Assembly (NCBI RefSeq): GCF_020089865.1
Contig: NZ_JAIRBM010000005.1
Span: 2,126 to 66,125 of the forward strand
DNA length: 64,000 nucleotides
Source: Microvirga puerhi
GTDB taxonomy: Bacteria > Pseudomonadota > Alphaproteobacteria > Rhizobiales > Beijerinckiaceae
Direction: 5' to 3'
The translations under genes were made by a program, and so were the position numbers. This document shows, in pieces, positions 1 through 8,874 of the stretch (positions are counted from its first letter, which is position 1; each line of letters begins with the position of its first letter). Below the pieces are notes generated by a model that did not search any database, was not told the origin of the DNA, and saw only the letters and a program-made list of their open reading frames with translations.

Positions 1-119
1 GGGTGTGGACAAAGGTGTTCTCGTTAGGGCGTTACAAGAAGGATACTTCTTGCCACATAGTGTGCCGATGGAGACGGGTCAAACGTCGGACTGGGCCATT
101 TTCACGAAAGAATCTGAGA

Positions 120-368
120 CTATTCGTCCACATCGAGCGGTGTTTTTCCCGAAGCTTGGCCGTCCGGACCGATGGTGATCTTCTCGATTCGGGCTTCCGC
201 CTTCTTGAGCAGCTGCTCGCAATGCTTCTTAAGTGCCTCGCCACGCTCGTAAATGGCGATCGAATCCTCGAGCGGGACATCGCCGCGCTCGAGGCGCCGC
301 ACGATTTCCTCGAGCTCGGCCAGAGCCTTCTCAAAAGGAAGCGTCTTGATGGAAGTTGTATCGCTCAT
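120..368 (-). CDS. xseB: Exodeoxyribonuclease VII small subunit
   Basis: This is the small subunit of exonuclease VII, which binds in several copies to XseA and degrades single-stranded DNA in the cytoplasm. The 82-residue product matches the usual length of about 80 and carries the family core [19 protein letters not shown] followed by the acidic helix that ends in EKI. I chose the ATG at 368. An in-frame TTG at 383 would add only five residues. In many Rhizobiales xseB sits next to a histone-deacetylase-like gene and dxs; here the deacetylase homologue is about 27 kb away and dxs is not visible. Bases 1-119 downstream show no gene. Confidence 0.93.
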   Translation of the reverse strand: MSDTTSIKTLPFEKALAELEEIVRRLERGDVPLEDSIAIYERGEALKKHCEQLLKKAEARIEKITIGPDGQASGKTPLDVDE

Positions 369-404
369 GCCGCCGTCCGCCAAACTGGGGTCCTCCGTCG
401 AATT

Positions 405-3119
405 CTATTGTGTGGCCGTGGCATCGCCTGGCCGGTGTGCGAGCAGTCTCTGATAAACGAGACCGATGCCGATGAGAACAAGGCCGAGGCCGATAAAGGA
501 CAGGGCCCGCATGACGCCCTCCAGATTGGCCAGATCGACGATGAACACCTTCAGAACGGCGAAAACAAGATAGACCGCCGAAGCGAGGCGGGCAAAGCGA
601 ATGTCGCGCAGGAGGCCCACGCCCAGAAGCACGATGCCGGTGACGAGAAGCGCGACCGAATAGGCCCATTGCTCGCCCTGGGTGAACCCGCGCCAATAGC
701 CGAGTTCCGGCCCCTGGAAAATCCGCCGGATTTCCAGACCCACATAGGTCACTTGAAGGAGCAGGCCGAGGATGGCCGACGTCCAGGAATAAAGAGGTGG
801 TCTGACGCCTCGTTCCTGGAGGGCAAGGAGGACGGTCAGGATCATCGGCACGAGATAGGCTGGGATCAGAGCATTGAAGAAAATGCCGCCAGGAACCGGC
901 TCATCGGTGAAGAGCGGGTTGTTGACTATCAGAAGCCCGCCTGCGGACAGGGCAATCGAGACGACCTTGAAGACGAGCGAACCCCAACGATAGACCGGAT
1001 CGGTCCTGCGAAGATCGAGGCGGGTGAGAAGAAGCGCGAAGACGAGACTTTCGGTCGCAACGAGTCCCGCCTCAAGGAGCCCGAAACGTGCGGCCAACGG
1101 GTCGCCGTCGTTCAGGGCGTGGCGGATTTCGAAGAACACGAGGAAGGCCGCGAAGACGATGGCGAGACTCTCCGTGAGCCTGACGACTAGATCGCGACCG
1201 GTACGCTCTAGGAGGCGGCTCGCCAGAAAAAAGGCGAGCGCCGGGATGCCATAGCCCCAGAACAGCCAATTGACGAGGATCGGGCCGGGATTCCCCTCGA
1301 CGATAGTCGGGCTCCAAATGAGACGTCCGAGAACGATGAAGCCGATGGCACCGACCGCATAGCGCAGGACCGGAATGGCAACCCGCTCGGCCACCCAGGC
1401 CGTAGCGAGGGCGGTAAGGGCGAAGGCGACCGTCAGCATTCCCTTGTCGAGAGCAAATGTAAGCCCGAGAGCCAGGGCTCCCAGGGCTGAGGAGGCGGTT
1501 GCTCCGATGCCGAGATGGACCGGGGCGGCAGCCTCGGCGTCCGGGATGCGGCGCAGCCAGACGGTGGCATAGACGAAAGCCAGGGCGAGAGCGGCTGCCA
1601 CGAGTGCGAAGGACAGGCTTCGCTCCAGTTCGGCGATCCGCCAATAGGCGGCCACCAGGGCGAGCAGGGGAAACGCCGTCGCCGCTCCGGCATACCAGGC
1701 CGCAACGGGGACAGGCAGTTCGCGGGACCGGGACAATCGGACGAGAGACGCGCCGGCGATAATCGGGACCGACAGCACCGCAAAGGTGAGATAGGTGCCG
1801 AGGGCGTCCGGCCGTACCGCGAAGGCGTCGCCGGATTGGTAGAACAGATTTTCGGGATCTTGGCGGAGCAGGGTCCTGATCGGCCAGACCACGAGAGTGC
1901 CGACCGCAGCAAGGGCCGCGCCTCCGGTGGCCGCTGCCGCTTGGGGAATGCGCAGCCCCGTGGCGAGGAGGATCAGTGCGACAGCCCCGATGAAGACGGG
2001 TCGTGCATCTCCCACTGCGACGGAGCTGGCGAGGATGACACTCGCAGCGGCAAAGACCATCAGGACGAGGTTTGCTGGGCGGTCGAGCGCCGCTCCCTCG
2101 TCGGATGCATTCCGATAAGGCTCGATCGTCAGGAAGAAGGCCGCGAAGGCGGTCTGAAGGGCGACGTGAATCATGGCGGGCAGGGCTGCTGCCTGATCGA
2201 TCCAGAAGATCGGCAGCGTCCAGAGCAGCGCACCGGCTGCACCCGCCAGGGCCAGCCAGCGCCAAAGCCGAAGGCGAGCCACGCCGTAGGCCGGAAGCAC
2301 CACGAAGGCGAGATAGATGACAAGGACCCAAGGCTGCGGCTCGTCCGATGAAACGAGCAGAGGGCTTCCCAGGGCGCCGACGAGTCCGAGGGCCGCCAGG
2401 GCCGGTCCGTGCAGCGTCGCGGCCACCATCGCGAGCACCGCAATGAGGCCGAGGACGACGAAGGTCGTTCCCGGCCCGACAAGGTCATAAAGTGCATAGG
2501 CCGCATAGGCGGATGCGAAGGCGGTGCAGGTGCCGGCAGCTGTCAGGATGCTCGGCACGTTGGCCGCTGGGATCCCCGGCAGGGCAATCGCCTGTTCCCG
2601 GCGTCTCAGCCATTCGCCTGCGCCAATGAGACCAAGGGCGAACAGTCCGCCGAGGACGATGCGTGTCGCCGGGCTGAGCAGATTCTGCTCGATGGAATAA
2701 CGCACCAGGAAGATGCCGCCGAGCGCGAGGGCGAGACCACCGACCCAGACGGCCCAGCGGGTGCCGAGCTTTTCCTCGAATCGGCGGTCGTCGTTGGCAG
2801 CGGAAGGCGGAGCTGGGGCAATGGAAGGAACCGGTGCTCTCGGCGGCTCAGGCGGCGCGACATCGGGTTCGGGCTCTGCCGCTCGCACATGCTCCGGAAT
2901 CTCGACGGGAAGCGGAGATGTCTCTCCGACCGGAGCCTCCGGCGCGACTGACGAGCTTGGGACAAAACCTTCCCGCACGGCCCCTTCGAGGCGCTCGATA
3001 CGTGCGGTGAGGATCGCGATGCTACGGCGTGCCTTGATCGCCAGCACCAGACCGGTGATCGCGCTGATCGGAAAGGCGAGCGCGAGCAGCACAAGCAGCA
3101 GAATCTCGACATCGTCCAA
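405..3119 (-). CDS. DUF2339 polytopic membrane protein
   Basis: This large inner-membrane protein of unknown function has 904 residues. It starts with one hydrophobic helix (about residues 5-27), then a short coiled-coil-like stretch containing ILTARIERLEGAV (about 34-50) and a Pro/Ala/Glu-rich linker (about 52-112). More than twenty hydrophobic segments follow to the C-terminus, which is the DUF2339 architecture. The start is a TTG at 3119, preceded by a GAGGGGG ribosome-binding site. No catalytic motif is visible. The gene stands alone, 36 bases from xseB. The long plus-strand open frame over its 3' part is a shadow of this high-GC gene. Confidence 0.88.
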   Translation of the reverse strand: MDDVEILLLVLLALAFPISAITGLVLAIKARRSIAILTARIERLEGAVREGFVPSSSVAPEAPVGETSPLPVEIPEHVRAAEPEPDVAPPEPPRAPVPSIAPAPPSAANDDRRFEEKLGTRWAVWVGGLALALGGIFLVRYSIEQNLLSPATRIVLGGLFALGLIGAGEWLRRREQAIALPGIPAANVPSILTAAGTCTAFASAYAAYALYDLVGPGTTFVVLGLIAVLAMVAATLHGPALAALGLVGALGSPLLVSSDEPQPWVLVIYLAFVVLPAYGVARLRLWRWLALAGAAGALLWTLPIFWIDQAAALPAMIHVALQTAFAAFFLTIEPYRNASDEGAALDRPANLVLMVFAAASVILASSVAVGDARPVFIGAVALILLATGLRIPQAAAATGGAALAAVGTLVVWPIRTLLRQDPENLFYQSGDAFAVRPDALGTYLTFAVLSVPIIAGASLVRLSRSRELPVPVAAWYAGAATAFPLLALVAAYWRIAELERSLSFALVAAALALAFVYATVWLRRIPDAEAAAPVHLGIGATASSALGALALGLTFALDKGMLTVAFALTALATAWVAERVAIPVLRYAVGAIGFIVLGRLIWSPTIVEGNPGPILVNWLFWGYGIPALAFFLASRLLERTGRDLVVRLTESLAIVFAAFLVFFEIRHALNDGDPLAARFGLLEAGLVATESLVFALLLTRLDLRRTDPVYRWGSLVFKVVSIALSAGGLLIVNNPLFTDEPVPGGIFFNALIPAYLVPMILTVLLALQERGVRPPLYSWTSAILGLLLQVTYVGLEIRRIFQGPELGYWRGFTQGEQWAYSVALLVTGIVLLGVGLLRDIRFARLASAVYLVFAVLKVFIVDLANLEGVMRALSFIGLGLVLIGIGLVYQRLLAHRPGDATATQ

Positions 3120-3175
3120 GGTGTGCCCCCTCGGCTTTACCCATGGGTAGCGACACGCGCATCAAGCGACGTCGG

Positions 3176-3703
3176 CTAGCCCCTGCTAAGCTGTAACATG
3201 AAGGGCGTGCCCTCCATAGCCTCCGCCCCGCGGCCGATGCCGTGGATGGCCTCGACCATTCGGCCCTGGCGTCCGAGGATGTCGTCGGCGAGTGCGACGA
3301 ACTTGGCGTTCGGGGTCGCGGTCGGGGAGGCAAGGCGGAGGGCCTGTGCGATGTCCGCCTCATTCCTTTCGGGCACGAGCGCGCAGGCCGAGATGAAGGC
3401 GGCCGCCGTCGAACGGCTGATGCCGGCCCAGCAATGGAACACGAGAGGGCTTTCCCGCCCCCAGGCGCGGACGAAGGTGAGAAGTTGTTCGATATGATCG
3501 GATGCTGGAAGAATGTGGCCGTCCAGCGGTTCGATAATGTCGCTGACGCCGAGAAAAAGGTGCCGGTCCGGCGAGATCCCCTGCGGCCTCTCTACGACTG
3601 ATCCGACATTGATCAGCGTCACGACGTGGCTGGCACGGGTTTCGGTTACGGTGTCCTGGAGACGGGAGAGGGGGCAGACGTGCAGGGTGGGCATGATCGG
3701 CAT
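3176..3703 (-). CDS. Tyrosine-phosphatase-like protein (dual-specificity type)
   Basis: This is a small cytoplasmic cysteine-phosphatase-like protein of 175 residues. The P-loop HCWAGISRS puts the nucleophilic Cys at residue 91 and the phosphate-binding Arg at 97, matching the HCxxGxxR(S/T) signature. An Asp in LGVSDIIEPLDG (about 52-62) could act as general acid. Alphaproteobacterial homologues are usually annotated as tyrosine phosphatase family protein or protein tyrosine phosphatase, and the substrate is unknown. Two ATGs (3703 and 3694) are possible starts and neither has a strong ribosome-binding site. It is on the same strand as the downstream DUF2339 gene but probably separately expressed. 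Confidence 0.75.
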   Translation of the reverse strand: MPIMPTLHVCPLSRLQDTVTETRASHVVTLINVGSVVERPQGISPDRHLFLGVSDIIEPLDGHILPASDHIEQLLTFVRAWGRESPLVFHCWAGISRSTAAAFISACALVPERNEADIAQALRLASPTATPNAKFVALADDILGRQGRMVEAIHGIGRGAEAMEGTPFMLQLSRG

Positions 3704-3746
3704 CCGGGCAAAGAATGATCGAGGATAGGACTTGCTGTTGGCCCGA

Positions 3747-4346
3747 TCAGGGCGGCGTGGCCGTGCAGGACAAAACCCGCTCCCGATATCGCGCTTCTGC
3801 CTCCGCGACCGGCCAGGGATCGAGGAAGCTCTGGACTGCGCGGGGCATCGGCTCCGGGCGTCCGAAGATCTTGATCGCCTCCTCGCGGGAGAAGCCAGCG
3901 AGTCGGGTCGCCTCGAGATAGGCGGCCTGTCGGTCAGCCCGCTTGATGAAGCGCTTGAGCGTGGCCGTCGGCTCGGCCGGAAGGCCGAAATGAAGGTGGA
4001 TGGCGCCGAGAAGCCGCCCCTCGACGCTCTTATAGGCGTCGCCGATCACGGCCTTGAAGGGGGAGATGATGTCGCCGATCACGTATTCGGGCGCATCGTG
4101 GAGCAGAACCGCCAATCGCGAGAGCGGCGGCAATCCGGGATCGAGATGATCCGCGATGGCTTCGACCAGGAGGCTGTGCTGCGCGACCGAGAAGATGTGA
4201 GACCCTTCCGTCTGCCCGTTCCAGCGGGCGACGCGGGCGAGGCCATGGGCGATGTCGTCGAGTTCCACGTCGAGCGGCGACGGATTGATGAGATCCAGGC
4301 GCCTGCCGGACAGCATACGCTGCCAGACGCGTGTCTCCTTCGCCAT
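3747..4346 (-). CDS. HD-domain hydrolase (YfbR-like)
   Basis: This 199-residue HD-superfamily metal-dependent phosphohydrolase resembles the YfbR 5'-nucleotidase group. The metal ligands are visible as His57 in SVAQHSLL, the doublet His83-Asp84 in LLHDAPEY, and a further Asp in the C-terminal helix around KRADRQA. I start it at the ATG at 4346, which overlaps the stop codon of the preceding tag gene (TGATG). The two genes are therefore translationally coupled and probably co-transcribed. The exact nucleotide substrate cannot be read from the sequence. An upstream in-frame start at 4373 would extend into tag and is less likely. Confidence 0.82.
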   Translation of the reverse strand: MAKETRVWQRMLSGRRLDLINPSPLDVELDDIAHGLARVARWNGQTEGSHIFSVAQHSLLVEAIADHLDPGLPPLSRLAVLLHDAPEYVIGDIISPFKAVIGDAYKSVEGRLLGAIHLHFGLPAEPTATLKRFIKRADRQAAYLEATRLAGFSREEAIKIFGRPEPMPRAVQSFLDPWPVAEAEARYRERVLSCTATPP

Positions 4347-4954
4347 CACCGCTTCTCGGCGAGGGCCGCGCACTCCGCGTGGCGGAAGCAGCCCGTGAGG
4401 TGGTCGTTCACCATGCCGACCGCCTGCATGAAGGCATAGACGATAGTGGGTCCGACGAAGTTGAAGCCTTCGGCCTTCAAGGCCTTGGAAATTCGCCGCG
4501 ACACCTCGGTTTCGGGCTTAATCTGGGAGCGGCTCTTGAGGTTGTTCTGGACCGGGCGGCCGTCGATGAAATTCCACAGGAACTGCGAGAAGCCGCCGCG
4601 CTCCTGGATGGCGAGCCAGGCCTGCGCGCTTGCGACGGTGCTCTGGATCTTGGCGCGATTGCGCACGATGCCCGGATCGAGCATGAGCGCCTCCACCTGC
4701 GCCTGATCGAATCGGGCGATCACGACAGGGTCGAATCCCGCGAAGGCTTGGCGGAAGTTCTCGCGCTTGCGCAGGATCGTAATCCAGGACAGGCCGGCCT
4801 GAAAGCCATCGAGGATCAGCTTCTCGAACAGGGCGCGGTCGTCGAATTCCGGCACGCCCCATTCGGTGTCATGATAGGTCACATAAAGAGGGTCCGTGCC
4901 GGGCCACCAGCAGCGCACTTTCTGGTCGGGGTGAAGGATCAGTCCATCGGTCAT
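4346..4954 (-). CDS. tag: DNA-3-methyladenine glycosylase I
   Basis: This base-excision enzyme removes 3-methyladenine from alkylated DNA. The 202-residue protein has the Tag family zinc ligands Cys15 and His28 near the N-terminus, and His185 and Cys189 (motif HLTGC) near the C-terminus. The helix-hairpin region contains QAGLSWITILRKRE. Compared with the E. coli enzyme, whose Glu38 lies in the sequence LEGQQAGLSW, the equivalent residue here is Asp (LDGFQAGLSW). The gene is followed by the HD hydrolase with a one-base overlap. An unrelated alkyl-repair gene (an Ogt-type methyltransferase) lies at 62.7 kb. Confidence 0.93.
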   Translation of the reverse strand: MTDGLILHPDQKVRCWWPGTDPLYVTYHDTEWGVPEFDDRALFEKLILDGFQAGLSWITILRKRENFRQAFAGFDPVVIARFDQAQVEALMLDPGIVRNRAKIQSTVASAQAWLAIQERGGFSQFLWNFIDGRPVQNNLKSRSQIKPETEVSRRISKALKAEGFNFVGPTIVYAFMQAVGMVNDHLTGCFRHAECAALAEKR

Positions 4955-5057
4955 GCGACACGTTTAGCTTCACCGGAACGAAACGGGAAGATCGCATCAT
5001 CGGAAAAGTATTTTTTCTCGCCCGCCGTCCTTTTTCAGGCTCGCGAACAGAGGTGTT

Positions 5058-5699
5058 TCAGCTCTTTACGCCACGCTGGTCGACGAGGTCCGCCATTTCC
5101 TGCGCGGTTCGGCTCTCGCGGCTGCGCAGGCCCTCGCTGACGCCCAGGCGATCGCCCTCTGGCCGGTTCTGGCTGACTTTCCATTTGCCTTCGATGCGGG
5201 CGATGGCGATCTGCACGCCGACGATGCCCTTGAGCTGCGCGGCGACGAAATCGTCCGGGGCGTCGCTCACCGCCCACGGCTCGGCGAAAGAGCCTTCCTG
5301 CTGCGCCGTCAGAGCGCCGATCTGCGCCCTGACCCAGTTCGGATCGTCCATGATTGTCATCGGGCCCGCTGCCTGCACGACGGCATAGTTCCAGGTCGGC
5401 ACAACCTTTCCGGTCTCCCGCTTCGTCTCATACCAGGAGGGTGTGATGTAGGTGTCGACACCCTGGAAGATGACCAGGGCCTCCGCTCCTGATTCGATGT
5501 CCCGCCATTGCGGATTGGCGCGGGACAGATGCGCCTTGAGGACGCCTTTCGTCGACGAGGACACGTCGAGGAGGAAGGGAATGGGATTGGCCAGGAGACC
5601 GGAACGCCCCGAGGTCACGAGCATGCCGAGCGTCTGCGCCCGGATGAAGCCGTGCAGAATATCGAGGCGATCCTCGCGGAAGTGAGGCGGCTGGTACAT
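5058..5699 (-). CDS. PaiB-like FMN-binding protein
   Basis: This 213-residue protein belongs to the PaiB/FMN-binding negative transcriptional regulator family, which has a flavin-reductase split-barrel fold. The typical N-terminus MYQPPHFRE and the following DRLDILHGFIRA are present, as are VPTWNYAVVQAAGP (about 128) and the C-terminal QLKGIVGVQIAIARIEGK. I chose the ATG at 5699, with GGGGAC about eight bases upstream. Longer frames add residues unlike the family. Family members in Bacillus regulate protease and sporulation genes, but most are uncharacterised and a flavin-dependent redox role is equally possible. It is monocistronic. Confidence 0.85.
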   Translation of the reverse strand: MYQPPHFREDRLDILHGFIRAQTLGMLVTSGRSGLLANPIPFLLDVSSSTKGVLKAHLSRANPQWRDIESGAEALVIFQGVDTYITPSWYETKRETGKVVPTWNYAVVQAAGPMTIMDDPNWVRAQIGALTAQQEGSFAEPWAVSDAPDDFVAAQLKGIVGVQIAIARIEGKWKVSQNRPEGDRLGVSEGLRSRESRTAQEMADLVDQRGVKS

Positions 5700-5814
5700 G
5701 GCGTCCCCGTCAATGCGTGATCCCTTCATAAAGGGAACGAGGGAAACGCTTCCAATCACATTTTCAGCTGCCTCACATCACGCAAAGCGATTCCAGGACC
5801 AGACAGCGATCGCC

Positions 5815-7764
5815 TCATCCCCTGGCGCGGAGGTGCCTGAGCTTGTCGGCCAGTTCCGTCCACCTATACGGCTTGCTGATGAAGGAGGAGCCTTCCGGAA
5901 GTCCCTGCGTCGGAAGCGTGGAGATCGGGTAGCCGGAGGCCAGGAGGATCTTGATAGTCGGACGCAGCCGCTGGCTTTCTCTGGCCAGCTCGAGGCCGCT
6001 CATCCCACGCGGCATCACCACGTCGGAGAAGAGCACGTCGATATGAGCCTCTCCGCGTAGCACATCGAGGGCCGCGATGGCGTCGATCGCCGTCAGAACC
6101 TCATAGCCCAGGCTGTCGAAAATTTCGCTCGCGATCTCCAGGACCTCGGGCTCGTCCTCGACGATCAGCACCGTCCCGGCGCTCCGGCGGAGCTCCTGAT
6201 CATCTCCTGCCGGCTCTGTCGGCTGCTGTTCTTCGCCCTCCTGGACCGGCAGCAGCATGATAACCGACGTGCCTTTGCCCGGAGCGCTGACGATTTCGAC
6301 ATGTCCGCCCGATTGGACCGTGAACCCATAAACCTGGCTGAGGCCGAGGCCCGTTCCCTTTCCGATTTCCTTGGTGGTGAAAAAGGGCTCGAACGCGTGA
6401 TCGGCCGCTTCACGAGACATGCCATGACCGGTGTCGGATACTGTCACGCAGGTATAGACGCCGGGTTTGAGGTGGGCGGCGTAGCGGTCGTTCTCCCGGA
6501 CCGTTACATTGCGCGACGAGACGGTCAGGGTGCCGCCATCCGGCATGGCATCGCGGGCATTGATGACGAGGTTGAGGAGCGCGGTCTCGAATTGCGGTCC
6601 ATCGATGCTCGCGGACTTGAGCTGCGGGTCGAGAGAGATTCGGAAGTCGATGGTTTCGCCGCAGGCCCGGTGCAGCACCGGCTCGAACCCCCTGATCAGA
6701 TTGTTGGGGTTGTTAATCTCAGGCTGAAGCGGCTGCCGGCGCGAGAAGGCCAGCAATTGCTGTGTCAGCTTGGCGCCCCGGTCGGCAGCGCGTTGCGCGC
6801 TTTGGATCAGCCGCTTGTCGCGCGGTTCGTGGGCATTGCGGGTGAGAAGATCGAGATTGTTGACGATGATCGTCAGAAGATTGTTGAAATCGTGAGCGAT
6901 GCCGCCGGTCAGCTGCCCGACGGCCTCCATCTTCTGGGACTGGAAAAGGGCCGCCTGGGCCTGGGCGAGGGCTTCCTGCGCCTGTTTGCGCTCGGTAATG
7001 TCGCGGGTGATCTTGGCAAAGCCGATCAGCTTGCCCGTGTCGTCACGGATCGGATCGATGACGGCGCTTGCGAAGAACCGGGTGCCGTCTTTGCGGACGC
7101 GCCAGCCTTCAGACTCGAATTTTCCTTGCTCGACCGCCGTCTTGAGCGCCCGGGAGGGTAGGCCCGTGGTGCGGTCCTCCTCCGTATAGAAATGGGAGAA
7201 ATGCGTCCCGATGATCTCGTCCTCGGTGTAACCCTTGAAGCGTTGCGCACCCGTGTTCCAGTTCGTGATGTATCCTTCCGGGTCGAGCATGTAGATGGCG
7301 TAGTCGGTCACGCCTTGGACCAGGGTTCGGAAGCGTTGCTCGCTGAGCTTGAGCGCCTCCTCGGCCTGTTTGCGATCCGAGATGTCGCGGGTGATCTTGG
7401 CGAAGCCGAGCAGGTCTCCGTCGCGGCTCCGGATGGCATCGATCACCACATGGGCCCAGAAGCGAGTCCCGTCCTTGCGGACGCGCCAGCCTTCCGCTTC
7501 GAACTTTCCCTGTTCGGCCGCTGTCCTGAGCGCCCGGGAGGGAAGGCCCTTGGCTTGATCCTCTTCAGTATAGAAGCGGGAGAAATGCTCCCCGATGATC
7601 TCGTCCTCGGTGTAGCCCTTGAAACGCTGTGCGCCGGCGTTCCAGCTCACCACGTTACCAGCCGTGTCCAGCATGTAGATGGCGTAGTCCGTGATGGAGG
7701 ACAGAAGCAACTGCAGCAGCCCCTCATCCCGCGCCGCAGGCCGCTGAATTGTCATTGAGTTCAT
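5815..7764 (-). CDS. Hybrid sensor histidine kinase with two PAS domains
   Basis: This is a soluble two-component sensor. Numbering from a GTG at 7782 (655 residues; I prefer the ATG at 7764, six residues shorter), the domains are: PAS1 about 28-139, PAS2 about 156-267, HisKA with phosphorylatable His297 in GGIAHDFNN, HATPase with NLVINARDAM (about 404), DTGHGMS (450) and GKGTGLGLSQV (about 474), and a C-terminal receiver with Asp587 in LFSDVVMP. No transmembrane segment is present, so it senses a cytoplasmic signal. The two PAS units are about three quarters identical, a recent duplication. No separate response regulator is adjacent. Phosphate probably passes to the fused receiver and then to an unlinked partner. 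Confidence 0.92.
   Translation of the reverse strand: MNSMTIQRPAARDEGLLQLLLSSITDYAIYMLDTAGNVVSWNAGAQRFKGYTEDEIIGEHFSRFYTEEDQAKGLPSRALRTAAEQGKFEAEGWRVRKDGTRFWAHVVIDAIRSRDGDLLGFAKITRDISDRKQAEEALKLSEQRFRTLVQGVTDYAIYMLDPEGYITNWNTGAQRFKGYTEDEIIGTHFSHFYTEEDRTTGLPSRALKTAVEQGKFESEGWRVRKDGTRFFASAVIDPIRDDTGKLIGFAKITRDITERKQAQEALAQAQAALFQSQKMEAVGQLTGGIAHDFNNLLTIIVNNLDLLTRNAHEPRDKRLIQSAQRAADRGAKLTQQLLAFSRRQPLQPEINNPNNLIRGFEPVLHRACGETIDFRISLDPQLKSASIDGPQFETALLNLVINARDAMPDGGTLTVSSRNVTVRENDRYAAHLKPGVYTCVTVSDTGHGMSREAADHAFEPFFTTKEIGKGTGLGLSQVYGFTVQSGGHVEIVSAPGKGTSVIMLLPVQEGEEQQPTEPAGDDQELRRSAGTVLIVEDEPEVLEIASEIFDSLGYEVLTAIDAIAALDVLRGEAHIDVLFSDVVMPRGMSGLELARESQRLRPTIKILLASGYPISTLPTQGLPEGSSFISKPYRWTELADKLRHLRARG
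6982..7689. repeat. Tandem in-gene duplication encoding two PAS domains
   Basis: Two in-frame units of about 324 bp (7366-7689 and 6982-7305, offset 384 bp) encode PAS1 and PAS2 of the hybrid kinase. Blocks such as QRFKGYTEDEIIG and GWRVRKDGTRF are identical in both. By eye about 82 of 108 residues match. Confidence 0.85.
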
Positions 7765-7884
7765 CGAGGGGTCCCCAGCCACGCTACACCATTCCGCCTC
7801 CGCCTTTTCGACGTAAGGGCTTTAACCTACGCTAACGCTATCATGAGCCATCCGTTCCGCATCTGCGGCGGCGGAACATGCGTT

Positions 7885-8763
7885 TTAGACTCTCGTATCC
7901 GCCTCACCAGGGAATGGAAAACGGATCCAGGAGGGTCTTTCCAGAGTCACTGGAATGCCGCCCGCCCGTATCGTTTCCCCGGCGGAGAGGGCATCTGCGG
8001 CTCGGTCGAGGCGGATCATCACAAGGCCGCGTCCCCGGGCGCCGCTGCCCGTCTTGCCGAGATTCTTTTCTCCCGCCGTCACCTCGACACCGGCTTCGGC
8101 GACAAAGCCGCCCTCATACAGCGCCGGCAGGATACGAGTCCGGGCCGTGCCGCGATGCTGCATGCGGGAGACGACCTCCTGGCCGATATAGCAGCCCTTG
8201 TCGAAATCGACTCCGTGGAGCTGATCCATCAGAGCTTCGTGCGGAAAGGCGTCGCCGAACAGGAAGTCCCGTCCGCCTTCCGGCACGCCGAGGGCTATGC
8301 GGTGAGCCTGGTAGTCTTCGGCCGGTACGGTTGCGAATTCCGCGGCGTCCCCAGCGGCCAAGAGAGCCCGCCATCCGAGATCGGGCAGGCGCGGGTCCTC
8401 CGAGACGAGGCCCGCCTCGTCGGTCGGTGCCGGCATATCCCACCCGGCAACCACGGCCAATGCATCGGACAGGTCCTCGATCGTGACCTTGGCTCTGAGC
8501 TTGTAGAAGGTCAGGCGCTTGGCGAGATCGGGGGCGAAGACCTTCAGGACGTCGAGATAGTATCCACCGCCGATTTCGGCCGGTGCGGCGAAGACGATGA
8601 AGTCGAACAGGATCTTGCCTTGCGGCGTCAGCAGGGCTCCCAGTCGGGCCCGCTGCGGGGATACCCGCTCCAGATCGCAGGTGACGAGGTTGTCGAGAAA
8701 GCTCTTCGCATCCTCGCCGGTCACCCGGACCACGCCCCTGTCGGGAAGATGAGCTGACGGCAT
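7885..8763 (-). CDS. ygfZ: YgfZ/GcvT-like folate-binding protein
   Basis: This folate-binding protein of 292 residues is related to the glycine-cleavage T protein and takes part in maturation or repair of Fe-S enzymes. The signature KGCYIGQE, with its invariant Cys at 191, is present together with the N-terminal VTGEDAKSFLDNLVT and LTPQGKILFDF. I start at the ATG at 8763. The open frame continues far upstream, but that part is antisense to the dihydroorotase gene and not coding. The gene is divergent from dihydroorotase with a 111-base spacer that contains a short direct repeat. Confidence 0.9.
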   Translation of the reverse strand: MPSAHLPDRGVVRVTGEDAKSFLDNLVTCDLERVSPQRARLGALLTPQGKILFDFIVFAAPAEIGGGYYLDVLKVFAPDLAKRLTFYKLRAKVTIEDLSDALAVVAGWDMPAPTDEAGLVSEDPRLPDLGWRALLAAGDAAEFATVPAEDYQAHRIALGVPEGGRDFLFGDAFPHEALMDQLHGVDFDKGCYIGQEVVSRMQHRGTARTRILPALYEGGFVAEAGVEVTAGEKNLGKTGSGARGRGLVMIRLDRAADALSAGETIRAGGIPVTLERPSWIRFPFPGEADTRV

Positions 8764-8775
8764 TTGCTGCTCCGC

Positions 8776-8822
8776 TGACTTGACCTGTTGCCTCGGTCCA
8801 GTGACTTGGCCTGTTGCCCTGG
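8776..8822. repeat. Short direct repeat in the ygfZ-pyrC divergent spacer
   Basis: Two 21-base copies, TGACTTGACCTGTTGCCTCGG (8776-8796, first 20 bases diagnostic) and a copy at 8802-8822 with two mismatches, are spaced 26 bases apart between divergent starts. This could be a regulator-binding pair or a simple duplication. No matching factor is identified. Confidence 0.5.
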
Positions 8823-8874
8823 GCTGCAGCGTGACATATGCCCAGTTGGCACCAGCCTCAAGGGATGACAACGC

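Noticed and set aside
3..1190. Long plus-strand open frame across xseB and DUF2339
   Set aside because: It lies antisense to two recognised genes. It has no family features or ribosome-binding site and is a high-GC shadow.
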